The notes under the pieces were generated by a model. The model did not search any database and was not told the origin of the DNA. It was given only the letters and a program-made list of their open reading frames with translations. From Marinoscillum furvescens DSM 4134 (GTDB taxonomy: Bacteria; Bacteroidota; Bacteroidia; Cytophagales; Cyclobacteriaceae): a stretch of 64,000 nt of DNA. Shown one piece after another: positions 17,202 through 26,867 of the stretch. The stretch is from positions 1 through 64,000 of the forward strand of contig NZ_QREG01000006.1 of the NCBI RefSeq assembly GCF_003386095.1, written 5' to 3'. Each line of letters begins with the position of its first letter. Position 1 is the stretch's first letter. A program made the position numbers and the translations under genes.

Positions 17202-18430
17202 TATATTCGGATGATTTCTATTTTATTTGATAGTTTATCGGCCTCCTGCTGTAGGTAGCGCTCAAAGTGCTCCTGAGTGGAGAAGTATTCATCGCTCATC
17301 TCCCAGCAAGCAAAAAACCAAATATCATTGTGCCCCTTACCACTTAGTTTCACATAGCTGGTATTGGCTATGGCTCCTCCGTCCCTGATAGCATCATGTC
17401 CTTGATACTGCTCATGAGCAAACATGATCGCCATGCCCAGGTGAGTAGCAGTACCGTCAGCTTGCGGTGCATACGTCCAGATAGAGGCCAACTTATCGTT
17501 GTGCCTGGTGTACAGGAGCGTATCGCTTTTAAAATTGGGCATGCCTACGGCTAGAGTGAGCGATGAATCACTAAGGCCTATTTCATTGTGATAGTAGTAG
17601 TTTCCTTTTTGAAGCGTCAGCTGCTCATAGCCGTTGATTTTTTTAGATCCAGCATCCCAGCCAGTAAATGTGATGCGGTGTGCGGCTGCCAGACTCCCTT
17701 CATAGCGCAGCTGGTACCTGCTCTTGTCTGCATCACCTAATCGGTAAAGCTGCCCCTCTTCGCTCACGGCCAGTCCACCCGCTCCCAGCGATTTACCCAC
17801 CTGCAAGATGTCCATCCCCCAGTCGGCTGGCTTGTGCCAGCTACTGGCTATTCCCGCACGCTTGAGCACTGGCTGCTCCGTCAGCTTCCCATAGATATCT
17901 TTCCCATTGCGTGGATCAAAAAAAGTACGAAAGGCCACTTTATCATTTTCTATGCCCGGGCCTTCCAGGTGAAAAAACGGATCCCCAGCAGCCTGTACCG
18001 CTCCGCGCTTTCTGTCCATTTCATGTATTTCCAATCCCGTATATACCCCCTCTTTTCTCACTGAAAACGTAATACTATTTGCAGCTGACTCTTCTGACTG
18101 ATGCTCTGCCTCCAGAAATGAAACTTCCTTTTGCTCAGCCGGACCAAAATCCAAAGCGATGAGCAACTGATCCCACAAACCATCCTGATCCAAATCTACA
18201 TGCTGAACAGGAAGACCAGCAAACGCATCAGACGAGGCAGTGTAGTGTTTGGACAAATTCATGCCTTTCACATTTATAGTGACCACCTCACCGTTGCGGT
18301 GCAGATCGATCGGATTGACTAGCTGAAACCTAAGGTCTTGAGGATGTTCTTCACAGCCGAAAGCCAATACACAGCTCAGAAAAATCAGCAAGTGATGAAG
18401 GGTGGTAAATATGGTTTTTGGTTGTCGCAC
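17201..18430 (-). CDS. DUF4861-family lipoprotein
   Basis: The 409-residue protein has a lipoprotein signal peptide (lipobox LAFGC, Cys about 26) and then a single large beta-rich domain of the DUF4861 type. Recognisable blocks are 'NPIDLHRNGEVVTI', 'DLDQDGLWDQLL', 'KRAGIASSWHKPADWGMDIL' and the C-terminal 'GHDAIRDGGAIANTSYVKL'. The family is frequent next to GH88/GH105 genes in PULs. Its activity is not firmly known to me; a lyase or hydrolase acting on uronate-containing fragments is plausible. It is the first gene of the operon DUF4861-GH105-AKR-BASS-GlcG, and the shared promoter motif lies 45 bases upstream. Confidence 0.75.
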   Translation of the reverse strand: MRQPKTIFTTLHHLLIFLSCVLAFGCEEHPQDLRFQLVNPIDLHRNGEVVTINVKGMNLSKHYTASSDAFAGLPVQHVDLDQDGLWDQLLIALDFGPAEQKEVSFLEAEHQSEESAANSITFSVRKEGVYTGLEIHEMDRKRGAVQAAGDPFFHLEGPGIENDKVAFRTFFDPRNGKDIYGKLTEQPVLKRAGIASSWHKPADWGMDILQVGKSLGAGGLAVSEEGQLYRLGDADKSRYQLRYEGSLAAAHRITFTGWDAGSKKINGYEQLTLQKGNYYYHNEIGLSDSSLTLAVGMPNFKSDTLLYTRHNDKLASIWTYAPQADGTATHLGMAIMFAHEQYQGHDAIRDGGAIANTSYVKLSGKGHNDIWFFACWEMSDEYFSTQEHFERYLQQEADKLSNKIEIIRI

Positions 18431-18474
18431 TATTCTTTTCGTCTCTACTAGTAAAGAGGTTTGAGCTCTTTGAT

Positions 18475-18503
18475 TCTACTCAAAAAATCAGCTTCTTTTT
18501 TCC
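18475..18503 (-). promoter_or_regulatory. Shared PUL promoter motif, copy A
   Basis: The minus strand reads GGAAAAAAG, six bases, then ATTTTTTGAGTAGAA. The same two-part motif occurs upstream of fecR (27969-27999), the beta-helix operon (36301-36326) and the largest beta-helix gene (40575-40607). Here it lies about 45 bases upstream of the DUF4861 start. It is a good candidate for recognition by the ECF sigma factor at 28099. Confidence 0.6.
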
Positions 18504-18510
18504 GAACACC

Positions 18511-20085
18511 TTAAAATTCTATGTACTCCTGGTCTTTTATATCCATGCGCTGAGCCCAGTTATAAAACATCGAGTCGAGCTCGGCTACTTTATCTGGTAG
18601 TTCACTGGCCAGGTTTATGTTTTCCAAGGGGTCTACAGACAGGTCATAGAGCTCCGTTTCATAGGCATCACCTTGCGAAACAAGCTTCCAGTCTCCTTTG
18701 CGCACTGCTCGGTGCTGCTGAGGGTTGCTCTGCCAGTAGAGCACTTCCTGCTGAGAGACGCCTGTGCCTTTGAGGATCGGCAGGAGGCTCTTTCCATCCA
18801 ATGGTGCTACGGGGTTACCCTTGTAGGCTTGTGGATAGGTGCCACCAGCCAACTCTAAAAATGTAGGCATAAAATCCATGATATGTCCGATTTCATCCGT
18901 AACACGCCCTTCTTTGATTTCTTGTGGCCAGTTGACGATCAGCGGTGTTTTGATGCCACCTTCGTGGTTCCATTTTTTAAACCGTCTGTAGGGCGTATTG
19001 CTGGCATTGGCCCACGGAGCATCTACCGAGCGGTAAGAGTCTACAGGCCCGGGAGGGATATTCGGGGTATAGTTGGCATCCTCGCCACAGCCGCCATTGT
19101 CTGACAAAAACAGAATAAGCGTGTTTTCTCTCTTCCCTAGTTCTTCCAGCTTTTGCACCAACCGCCCTACATTTTGATCAATGCGATCCACCATAGCCGC
19201 ATATACAGCCATGGTATGGGCCCATTCTTCCTTATTGCTCACGGTATCCCAGGCAGGTACGGTTTCATCGCGTGCACCCAGTGTTAGGTTTTTGCTGATC
19301 AGTCCTAGCTCTTGAAGTCTGGTAAAGCGCTGAGCACGTAGCGAATCCCACCCTATGTGGTAAGTGTCTTTGTATTTTTCAATATCTTCAGGCCAGGCAT
19401 GCAGGGGGTAGTGTGGGGCTGTATATGCCACATACAAAAAGAAAGGATTGTCCTCATTTTTGTATGTTTCCAGATAGTCCAATGCATAATCGGTGAAGGT
19501 ATCTGTGGAGTAAAAGTCCTTTTCCTGAGTTTCATAAGGCAAAAATTCCTTATCGTCTATCGCCCAGCGTCTAGGATATCCTCTGGGCACGGTAGACAGT
19601 TTTCTGCCCGGCTCGGGTTCGCCCACTCGCTGTGGTCCGGGGTTGAAATGATTGGCAGCACCATCTGTGAGGCCAAAATATCGATCAAAACCACGCTGAT
19701 AGGGTGTTTGATCGGCATGCCACTTACCTACCATCAGTGTACGATAGTCAGCGGTTTTCAATGCTTCTCCCAGGGTGACGCTATTGGTATATTGGGCAGG
19801 GCGATTGGTGTATATCCCCACTTTTTGTGGATACACACCGGTAAGTAAAGAGGCTCTGGAAGGCACACAAATGCCGTTGTTGTAAAAGTTGGTAAAACGT
19901 AATCCCGTGTATGCTAATTGATCTATGTTAGGCGTGTTAATTTCACCACCATAACAGCCGACATCTGAGTAGCCCATATCATCCGCCATAATCAATACGA
20001 TATTTGGGCGGTCATCCGTGACGGCCTTCTGAGCACAGCCACAGACAAAATATATGATGATCATTATCCAGGTCAATCTACACAT
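18511..20085 (-). CDS. Type I (formylglycine) sulfatase lipoprotein
   Basis: The 524-residue protein has a short lipoprotein signal (lipobox near FVCGC, residue 15-17) and a complete arylsulfatase-type domain. Metal-binding Asp35/Asp36 (MADDMGYSD) and the formylglycine signature C73-V-P-S-R-A-S-L-L-T-G are visible, so activation by a formylglycine-generating enzyme is expected. The later metal and sulfate site 'LFLSDNGG' and 'HEGGIKTPLIVNWP' are also present. It should remove sulfate esters from glycan fragments in the periplasm or at the outer membrane. Which sulfated sugar it attacks cannot be told. It is followed by the DUF4861 operon and preceded by the terminator of the CBM-type gene, so it may be a separate unit. 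Confidence 0.92.
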   Translation of the reverse strand: MCRLTWIMIIIYFVCGCAQKAVTDDRPNIVLIMADDMGYSDVGCYGGEINTPNIDQLAYTGLRFTNFYNNGICVPSRASLLTGVYPQKVGIYTNRPAQYTNSVTLGEALKTADYRTLMVGKWHADQTPYQRGFDRYFGLTDGAANHFNPGPQRVGEPEPGRKLSTVPRGYPRRWAIDDKEFLPYETQEKDFYSTDTFTDYALDYLETYKNEDNPFFLYVAYTAPHYPLHAWPEDIEKYKDTYHIGWDSLRAQRFTRLQELGLISKNLTLGARDETVPAWDTVSNKEEWAHTMAVYAAMVDRIDQNVGRLVQKLEELGKRENTLILFLSDNGGCGEDANYTPNIPPGPVDSYRSVDAPWANASNTPYRRFKKWNHEGGIKTPLIVNWPQEIKEGRVTDEIGHIMDFMPTFLELAGGTYPQAYKGNPVAPLDGKSLLPILKGTGVSQQEVLYWQSNPQQHRAVRKGDWKLVSQGDAYETELYDLSVDPLENINLASELPDKVAELDSMFYNWAQRMDIKDQEYIEF

Positions 20086-20106
20086 AACAGGTATTTTGGA
20101 ATTTCA

Positions 20107-20140
20107 AAAAAATGGTCTGCCACTGAGGTGACAGACCTTT
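20107..20140 (-). terminator. Terminator of the CBM96-like gene
   Basis: Stem GGTCTG/CAGACC with inner pairing, then seven T on the minus strand, 16 bases after the stop codon at 20156. It separates the CBM-type gene from the sulfatase. Confidence 0.75.
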
Positions 20141-20155
20141 AGTATCATCAGCTAC

Positions 20156-21817
20156 TTATTGCTTAATTATCCGGCCAGTCTTCACACCACCTTGCTTATC
20201 ATATGCACGGATCAAATAAGTGCCTTTAGCAAGATCTGCCAGTGATATGGTGATTTCTGGAAGCTCAGCATCTATCAGGTGAATACGCTCCATTTTTCCA
20301 GATACATTGTACACTACCACTTTGGTGATGGCTGCATTCATATTTGCAATTTGAATCCTATCAGTGGTAGGGTTCGGATAGATGTCCATATTGATCTGTG
20401 CATCCTTTACGGCCAATACATCACTCTGCTCGATAACCACTTCCAAATAAGCTCCACCAGTGGAGTGTTCTTTGGTGTGATAGTTCGCTTTGTAAGTGCC
20501 CGCCAGCAGACTGTTTTTCACCAAAAGTGAAAGCGTATTGTCAGTTTCTCTTTTTACGAGATCTGTGACATCTATGGTATGCACTGGCTCCAGAGTTTCA
20601 CCGCCACTAGAGGTAGTCACCACTGCGGCTACCGAATCCTCTGTAGGGGTAGGCCGGCCGGTATTGTAAGTGATTGTTGTCTCGCTCCAGGTATCATCCT
20701 GAATGTAAGACACCCACGTGGTACTACCTTCATCACCCCATTTCGTACCAAAAGGCACCAGGTTTAATGTAGCCGACTGCACGAGCTCCAGGTCAGCTAT
20801 TTCCTGAGACAAGTCGTACTTCAGATAGATCTCGTGGAGGTTGCTACCCTCACCAGAAGCGGCCTGCATGTAATCCCGATCACCAAAATTGGCATCTGAC
20901 TTAGAGCCCGATCTGGTAAAAGAATCTTCCGCAGGGTAGATTTTGACAGTAGTCACGCCCTCTGCATCTACCACGATATAGCCCGACTGAGTGACAGTAT
21001 TGGAACCACCTGCATTGGTAGCCTCCAGGGTAACGTCATATTTGCCTTCAGTGCTATAAGTCACTGTAGGGTTTTGCTCAGTACTCTCGGCTGGCGTACC
21101 CCCTGCAAAAGTCCATTTCCAGCTTGTAGGGGAATAAGTACTTTCGTCTGTAAAGCTCACTGTACCTCCAGCTTTGATGGATTGAGCACTGGCCGAGAAG
21201 GCCGTACCTGGTTTGTGTAGCTCTATTTCCAGGTAAGCTCCACCGTCTGTATATTCTTTAGTGTGGTAATTGGCTTTAAAAGTACCGGCCAGGAGACTGT
21301 TGTTTATCCTCATAGATAGCACTTTATCGGTTTCTCCTTTGAGCAAGTCTGTAATGTCTATGGTGTGTACCGACTCCTGGGTTTCTCCTCCAGAGGAAGT
21401 GGTGACCACAGCAGCTACAGAATCCTGAGTGGTAGACGGTCTGGTAGTGTAAGTAATGGTGGCTTCACTCCAGGTGTCGTCCTGGATATACGACACCCAG
21501 GTAGTACTCCCATCTTCTCCCCACTTGGTACCAAATGGAACCAGATTGAGCGTTGCACTTTTGATCATATCCAGATCGCTTATGTCGTTGGACACATCAT
21601 ATTTTAGATAGATTTCATGGAGGTTGCTACCCTCACCAGAAGCCGACTGCATAAAATCCCGGTCTCCGAAATTAGTGTCAGACTTGGAGCCAGCGCGCGT
21701 AAAAGAATCTTCCGTAGCCTGCAGGATCAACTGACCCTGGGCCTGCTGTACCTGCACGATGAGTACAAATACGAACAGCACACAAACGGACATGATACGT
21801 TGTATATTATTCTTCAT
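20156..21817 (-). CDS. Secreted protein with two CBM96/DNRLRE-like modules, a PKD domain and a T9SS sorting domain
   Basis: The 553-residue protein has a signal peptide (to AQG, residue about 28). Two closely similar modules of about 170 residues follow (about 30-205 and 290-460), each with the pattern 'EDSFTR-GSKSD-NFGDRD', 'IYLKYD', 'SATLNLVPFGTKW', 'DDTWSE-TITY'. This is the DNRLRE/CBM96 type, members of which bind alginate or other glycans. A PKD domain (about 210-285, 'SWKWTFAGGTP') lies between them. A type-A T9SS sorting domain (about 475-553, 'DIYPNPTTDRIQIAN') targets the protein to the outside of the cell. No catalytic domain is present, so it is probably a surface glycan-binding protein serving the SusCD system. 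The two modules are a recent tandem copy. Confidence 0.8.
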   Translation of the reverse strand: MKNNIQRIMSVCVLFVFVLIVQVQQAQGQLILQATEDSFTRAGSKSDTNFGDRDFMQSASGEGSNLHEIYLKYDVSNDISDLDMIKSATLNLVPFGTKWGEDGSTTWVSYIQDDTWSEATITYTTRPSTTQDSVAAVVTTSSGGETQESVHTIDITDLLKGETDKVLSMRINNSLLAGTFKANYHTKEYTDGGAYLEIELHKPGTAFSASAQSIKAGGTVSFTDESTYSPTSWKWTFAGGTPAESTEQNPTVTYSTEGKYDVTLEATNAGGSNTVTQSGYIVVDAEGVTTVKIYPAEDSFTRSGSKSDANFGDRDYMQAASGEGSNLHEIYLKYDLSQEIADLELVQSATLNLVPFGTKWGDEGSTTWVSYIQDDTWSETTITYNTGRPTPTEDSVAAVVTTSSGGETLEPVHTIDVTDLVKRETDNTLSLLVKNSLLAGTYKANYHTKEHSTGGAYLEVVIEQSDVLAVKDAQINMDIYPNPTTDRIQIANMNAAITKVVVYNVSGKMERIHLIDAELPEITISLADLAKGTYLIRAYDKQGGVKTGRIIKQ

Positions 21818-21926
21818 GATTTAATGAATTTGATTGAACAATTATTTAAAAAAGGGCAAAGCAATCCTGATCTCAAATGTGAATATTCAAGCTTTGCGTT
21901 ATGTATTAGGTTAAGATATTTCTCTG

Positions 21927-23426
21927 CTAGTAGCCTGTATTTTGAGGCAACAAGTTGGGGTTTCTGTCTAGCTCATCCTGAGGCAGCGGAAGGTAATAAT
22001 GTACCGCCGGATCAAAATTAGGCTGAGGCTCCAGTGCATCCGCACCAGTAAAGACTTCTACTCCCAAATTTCTTCGTTTGATGTCATACCATCGTTTAAA
22101 TTCAAAGGCGAGCTCGATTCGGCGCTCTTCCAAAACCGCATTTCGGAAAGACTCGGTATCGGCTGCTTCCACGGCACTTACATCTGCCGGCACGGCATTC
22201 CCATTGCGGGCTCTGGCTCGCACGGCATTTACATAGCCTTGAGCCTCGGCTGTAGGTCCGCTCAGTTCGTTGAGTGCCTCCGCGGCTATCAGCAACACCT
22301 CCGCGTATCTAAACATCGCATAGTTGTTATCGGTCTTACGTCCTTCATTTTGTGCATTTCCATAGTTTCTAAAATACTTTGCACAGTGAGGGCGCTGCTC
22401 AAAAGGATAGTCTTCGTAGTGAACCAAAGAATCATCGATGAGGGTTTCCACCTCGAATGTCACTGACTTGCGGTAATCATCATCAGAAAAAGATTCGAAG
22501 GCTTTCATAGACGGAACACTCACGCCCCATCCATTTTTATCTGCACCACGGATGCCGTTTAGGGCTCCCATAAAGTCATCGTTGATGCCAGCCTTGCCTA
22601 CCACTATTCCGAGGTAGTCTAGCGAAAACACTGTCTCTACCTGACCATCCTGAAGAGCAGAATTGAATAAATTCTGATAATCCGAAACCAGATCGTAGTT
22701 CAACTCGCCCTTGTTATCAATTACCCATTTGGCATTGTCGTAGGCATTTTGCCAGTCTTGGAGTGTGAGGTACACAGAAGCCAGAAGCGTATGAGCGCTT
22801 CCGCTGGTTGCCCTACTCCGGATGTTGCCCGGATAGGTCATGGGCAGGTGTTCTTTGGCGAATTCCAGGTCTGCAATGATATTTTGATATACCTCCGCTT
22901 CACTGGTTTTGCTCAGAGACTCCAGACTGTTGGCCGGTGTTTGGTCTGTAACATACGGTATATCGCCAAACAAACGAACGAGGTGGTAGTATACCAGGGC
23001 TCTTACAAGGCGCCCTTCTGCTTCCAACGCCAACTTAATCTCCTGATCAGCCTCTATTATTTGAGCGCCAAAAACGGCATTATTGGCAGCAGCTACAATT
23101 TTATACGAGGTAGGCCAAAAAGCTGAGACCATGCCATTGGCAGGATCCGCTCTAAATTCGTTGATCTCTACACGCCGGGCCGAGGTGGAAGGATTTCCGA
23201 TATCCGACATATCGCTCATGAGCTGTATGGTGAGCGATAGCTTTCGTCCCCAGAATGACTCCTTTGTCATCAGTCCGTAGGCCCCAAAAACGGCCATTTC
23301 TACATCTTCAGGACTTTTGAAAAAGCCATCAGGAGCAAGTGTGCCAATGGGATCTTCTTCCAGGTCAGCGCAGTTGAGTGCCGTGATGGAAAGCAGTACA
23401 ATGAGTAGTTTATTTATATTTTTCAT
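21927..23426 (-). CDS. SusD/RagB-family outer-membrane glycan-binding lipoprotein
   Basis: The protein of about 500 residues has a lipoprotein signal peptide (lipobox ITALNC) and the SusD fold: N-terminal 'DLEEDPIGTLAPDGFFKSPEDVEMAVFGAYGLM', TPR-like helices and the C-terminal 'FRNAVLEERRIELAFEFKRWYDIKR' with 'YYLPLPQDELDRNPNL' at the end. It forms the lid of the SusC channel and captures glycan fragments at the cell surface. The start is taken at MKNINKLL (23426), which gives the best signal peptide; ATG codons at 23429 and 23441 are alternatives. The gap to the SusC gene is only 9-24 bases, so they form an operon. Confidence 0.93.
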   Translation of the reverse strand: MKNINKLLIVLLSITALNCADLEEDPIGTLAPDGFFKSPEDVEMAVFGAYGLMTKESFWGRKLSLTIQLMSDMSDIGNPSTSARRVEINEFRADPANGMVSAFWPTSYKIVAAANNAVFGAQIIEADQEIKLALEAEGRLVRALVYYHLVRLFGDIPYVTDQTPANSLESLSKTSEAEVYQNIIADLEFAKEHLPMTYPGNIRSRATSGSAHTLLASVYLTLQDWQNAYDNAKWVIDNKGELNYDLVSDYQNLFNSALQDGQVETVFSLDYLGIVVGKAGINDDFMGALNGIRGADKNGWGVSVPSMKAFESFSDDDYRKSVTFEVETLIDDSLVHYEDYPFEQRPHCAKYFRNYGNAQNEGRKTDNNYAMFRYAEVLLIAAEALNELSGPTAEAQGYVNAVRARARNGNAVPADVSAVEAADTESFRNAVLEERRIELAFEFKRWYDIKRRNLGVEVFTGADALEPQPNFDPAVHYYLPLPQDELDRNPNLLPQNTGY

Positions 23427-23450
23427 CATGATTGAGGTCAATAATTACAA

Positions 23451-26400
23451 TTAAAATCCGACGCTTACACCTACGGTAAATGACTTGGCCATGGGGTAAC
23501 TGGCAAAATCAAGTCCCAGGTTTCGGTTAGACGCCTCTTTACCTGAACTTCTGAAGCTTACCTCAGGATCTACTCCTGTGTAATTGGTAGCGGTCCAAAG
23601 GTTTTGACCACTCACATAGACTCTAAAAGACCGTAGCTTCATGCGCTCCACCACTGAGGCAGGAAACTTATAACCCAGCGCTACAGACTTGAGACGCACA
23701 TAGCTACCGTCTTCTATCCATCTGGACGAAAATCGTGCAGGCCTGGATTTGATTGCCGGCACATCGGTATTGGTATTTTCAGGTGTCCAGCTGCGTTTCA
23801 TTGCTGCCGTGGCATTGCTCTTTCCTATCAGCCCGTCCAGTTCAAATCGTGTATAGTTAGCGATATCATTGCCCTGAGTTCCTTGAAAGAAGATGTTCAG
23901 GTCAAAGCCTTTGTAGGTGAACGTATTGTTGAAGCCCCAGATAAAATCAGGGTTCGGATTTCCCATGATGGTACGATCCTCAGCAGAAAGTTTACCATCG
24001 TTGTTGAGGTCTTTGAATTTCTCTCCACCTACTCCTTCGCCACCAGATATCACTTCTTCGCCTTCCTGCTGTACGCCTTCATACACAAAGCCATAAAACA
24101 TGCCTACAGGCTGCCCCACGCGTAAGATTTGGTTTTCACCTCCCAGCACAGCTCCTGGGGAGTTTTTATACAGAACATCTACCGTGTCGCTCAATTCCAG
24201 GATTTTATTTCTATTTACTGAGAAGTTTATATCCATATCCCACCTAAAAGCCCCTACAAGATTGCGTGCATTGATCCCCAACTCGAAACCTCGATTTTCT
24301 ACCTTGCCTGCATTTTTCAGGACTGTGCTAAACCCAGAGTACTCTGGAAGTGGTACTGAGAACAGCAAATCTCTAGTGATCATTTTGTAATAATCCGTGG
24401 TGATTAGAATGCGATCTTCGAACAATCCAATATCAGCCCCAATATCCACCTGACTGGTACTTTCCCAGGTAAGGTCATTATTAGCAATGGTGGCAGGAGC
24501 TATCGCATTAACAATATTGCCCTGCTGGGTTGTGAGCACTTCCTCTATCGTAGCGAGTGTTTGATAAGGATCTATGGCCTGGTTTCCGGTGACTCCATAG
24601 CTCGCTCTTAGTTTCAGCTCGCTTATCACAGACAGATCGTTCATAAATGACTCGTTGTGTACATTCCAGCCAAGCGCTGCGGATGGGAAGTAGGCCCATT
24701 TATTATTCTTGGCAAAGTTGGAAGCTCCATCATACCGGTTGGTGATCGTGAGAAGGTACTTGCTTTTGTAGCCGTAGTTTAGACGGCCGTAGTAAGAACT
24801 CAACACAGATCGCTGTAGTGATGAACCAGGGATCACAAGGTTGGTACCTCCACCCATGTTCCAGTAGATGCCTGCATCATTCACAAACGTTTGGTTGCTT
24901 GAAAAACTGTATTCGTTATCAAAAGACTGGAAAGAGTATCCAGCTACTACAGAAAGGTTGTGATTCCCAAAATCTTTGGAATACGTAAAGTAGTTTTCGT
25001 TTAGAAGCGTGGTTTTTCTTCGAAAGGTTAGTTCAGCTACTCCATTTAGACTTTCACCCTGAATGAGGCTTCTTGGCACGTAGTATCCCCGGCGTTCGTT
25101 AGAGATCACGGCCCCTACGTTGCTTCGAAATTTAAGGTCTTCGAGTAGTTTCACTTCTGCATAGATATTGGGCTGTACCCGATCCTGCTCGGTATTGCTC
25201 TGACGCTCTGTAGCTAATGCATAGGGGTTGTCACTAGGATCTCCAATGATGCTGCGGGTAAAGTCACCATTCTCATCGTAGATATCCAGTGTAGGTGAAA
25301 ACTTATAGGCTGCACCTACTACTCCCTGATTGTGAGCACTGCTACTCGTTTCCTGAGTCTTGATAGCTCCCTGCTCGGATCTGCGCACAAACAGGTTCAA
25401 TCCAAGATTGACTCTTTCAGATGCTTTTACGTCCAGGTTACTGGTGACCGAGTAGCGTTTAAAATCCGAGTTATGAATAATCCCTTTGTGATCGTAGTAA
25501 ATGCCTGATATGTAATACTTCACATTGTCGTTTCCTCCCGAAATAGAAAGGCTATGGTTTTGGATAGCTCCAGGTCTCAAAATCTCCTCTTGCCAGTCGG
25601 TGCCCTCACCCAGTGACGCGGGATCATCAAACATCGGGTCTCTGCCGGCACTTGCTTCCACAGCATTCATATATTCGGCAAATTCCGAGGCATTGAGCAG
25701 GTCCAACTTATTGATTTCAGACTGCACAGAGTAAGAGGACCTAAAATCGATCTTCGCTTTGCCGTCTTTGCCACGCTTTGTGGTAATCATTATCACCCCG
25801 TTGGCTCCCCGGGAACCATAAATAGCTGTTGCTGAGGCATCTTTGAGTATCTCTACGGATTCGATATCTTCTGCAGGAGGAGCAGAACCTGTAGGGAATC
25901 CATCTACTACATAGAGCGGATCACTGCTCGCATTGATGGAAGTACCTCCACGTATACGCACTTTGAAATTGCCCCCTGGATCACCGTTGTTGGACTGTAC
26001 CGACAAGCCTGGAGCTCTTCCTTGCAGGGCCTGAGTGACACCAGATGCTGGAAAAGCGGTCAGCTCTTCGCTGCCTACCGAGGCGACAGAACCAGTCATG
26101 TCGCTTTTGAGTGTGGTACCATAGCCGATCACTACCACTTCCTGAAGTTCGCTCAGGTCCATTTCCAGATCTATATCCAACATCGTCTGGTCAGTAATCT
26201 GAATCTCACGAGGGCTATAGCCGATATAAGAGATCGTGAGCACATCGCCTCTGGAAACTTCCAAGACATAGTTGCCATAGACATCTGTGACCGTACCCCT
26301 ACCCGTACCTTTTATAGCTACCGTAGCACCTGGTATGCCATCAGGGCTATCTTCGGCTGTCACTCGGCCTTTTAGTTTCCAGGAGTCTTGTACCTCGGGC

Positions 26401-26792
26401 ACTTGTGGCCTGGCCTGCGGCTCTTCGTCTTTTACACTTACGTAGACGTCATTATTGACTCTTCTAAAGGTAAGCCCCGACTCCTTAGACAAATCTCTCA
26501 GCACCGACCCTACGGGCTGACTGGTAGCTGCTATCGAAACAGACTCATTGATATCCAGCAGACCTTCATTATACAGGAATTGGAACCCTGTTTGTGATTC
26601 AATATTATTTAATACCGTAATGAGCTGGGTATTACTATCGTTGAGGGTTACAAAAACCTCATCCATGGTTTTGGATTGCCCCATTGCTGAACTAAGGGAG
26701 CAATACATCAATATGATCATCGGAAGAATGCTTCCAAATCGCCTGTATAAAATAACAGCCGCCTTCCAGGGTTCACTTCTCATCATTCTCAT
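23451..26792 (-). CDS. SusC/RagA-family TonB-dependent transporter with STN domain
   Basis: The 1113-residue outer-membrane channel has a long signal peptide (cut near AMGQ, residue 38), then an STN domain (about 45-120, 'VLNNIESQTGFQFLYNEGLL'). A carboxypeptidase-regulatory beta domain (about 140-215), a TonB box (EVVVIGYGT), a plug ('GRAPGLSVQSNNGDPGG', 'ESVEILKDASATAIYGSRGANGVIMI') and a C-terminal barrel follow. The STN domain is present in receptors that signal through a FecR anti-sigma factor to an ECF sigma factor, and both are encoded just upstream (26868 and 28099). So the imported oligosaccharide probably also induces the locus. SusD follows immediately. Confidence 0.95.
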   Translation of the reverse strand: MRMMRSEPWKAAVILYRRFGSILPMIILMYCSLSSAMGQSKTMDEVFVTLNDSNTQLITVLNNIESQTGFQFLYNEGLLDINESVSIAATSQPVGSVLRDLSKESGLTFRRVNNDVYVSVKDEEPQARPQVPEVQDSWKLKGRVTAEDSPDGIPGATVAIKGTGRGTVTDVYGNYVLEVSRGDVLTISYIGYSPREIQITDQTMLDIDLEMDLSELQEVVVIGYGTTLKSDMTGSVASVGSEELTAFPASGVTQALQGRAPGLSVQSNNGDPGGNFKVRIRGGTSINASSDPLYVVDGFPTGSAPPAEDIESVEILKDASATAIYGSRGANGVIMITTKRGKDGKAKIDFRSSYSVQSEINKLDLLNASEFAEYMNAVEASAGRDPMFDDPASLGEGTDWQEEILRPGAIQNHSLSISGGNDNVKYYISGIYYDHKGIIHNSDFKRYSVTSNLDVKASERVNLGLNLFVRRSEQGAIKTQETSSSAHNQGVVGAAYKFSPTLDIYDENGDFTRSIIGDPSDNPYALATERQSNTEQDRVQPNIYAEVKLLEDLKFRSNVGAVISNERRGYYVPRSLIQGESLNGVAELTFRRKTTLLNENYFTYSKDFGNHNLSVVAGYSFQSFDNEYSFSSNQTFVNDAGIYWNMGGGTNLVIPGSSLQRSVLSSYYGRLNYGYKSKYLLTITNRYDGASNFAKNNKWAYFPSAALGWNVHNESFMNDLSVISELKLRASYGVTGNQAIDPYQTLATIEEVLTTQQGNIVNAIAPATIANNDLTWESTSQVDIGADIGLFEDRILITTDYYKMITRDLLFSVPLPEYSGFSTVLKNAGKVENRGFELGINARNLVGAFRWDMDINFSVNRNKILELSDTVDVLYKNSPGAVLGGENQILRVGQPVGMFYGFVYEGVQQEGEEVISGGEGVGGEKFKDLNNDGKLSAEDRTIMGNPNPDFIWGFNNTFTYKGFDLNIFFQGTQGNDIANYTRFELDGLIGKSNATAAMKRSWTPENTNTDVPAIKSRPARFSSRWIEDGSYVRLKSVALGYKFPASVVERMKLRSFRVYVSGQNLWTATNYTGVDPEVSFRSSGKEASNRNLGLDFASYPMAKSFTVGVSVGF

Positions 26793-26867
26793 AGGTTATT
26801 TGGTAATTCGTTTTAAGTAATGTTAACAAGTCGTAAGGGGGTGAAACGCCTTGTTATTCTATTCATA

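Noticed and set aside
22749-23126. Plus-strand frames antisense to susD and susC
   Set aside because: They lie fully inside the confident SusCD coding sequences and have no independent evidence.
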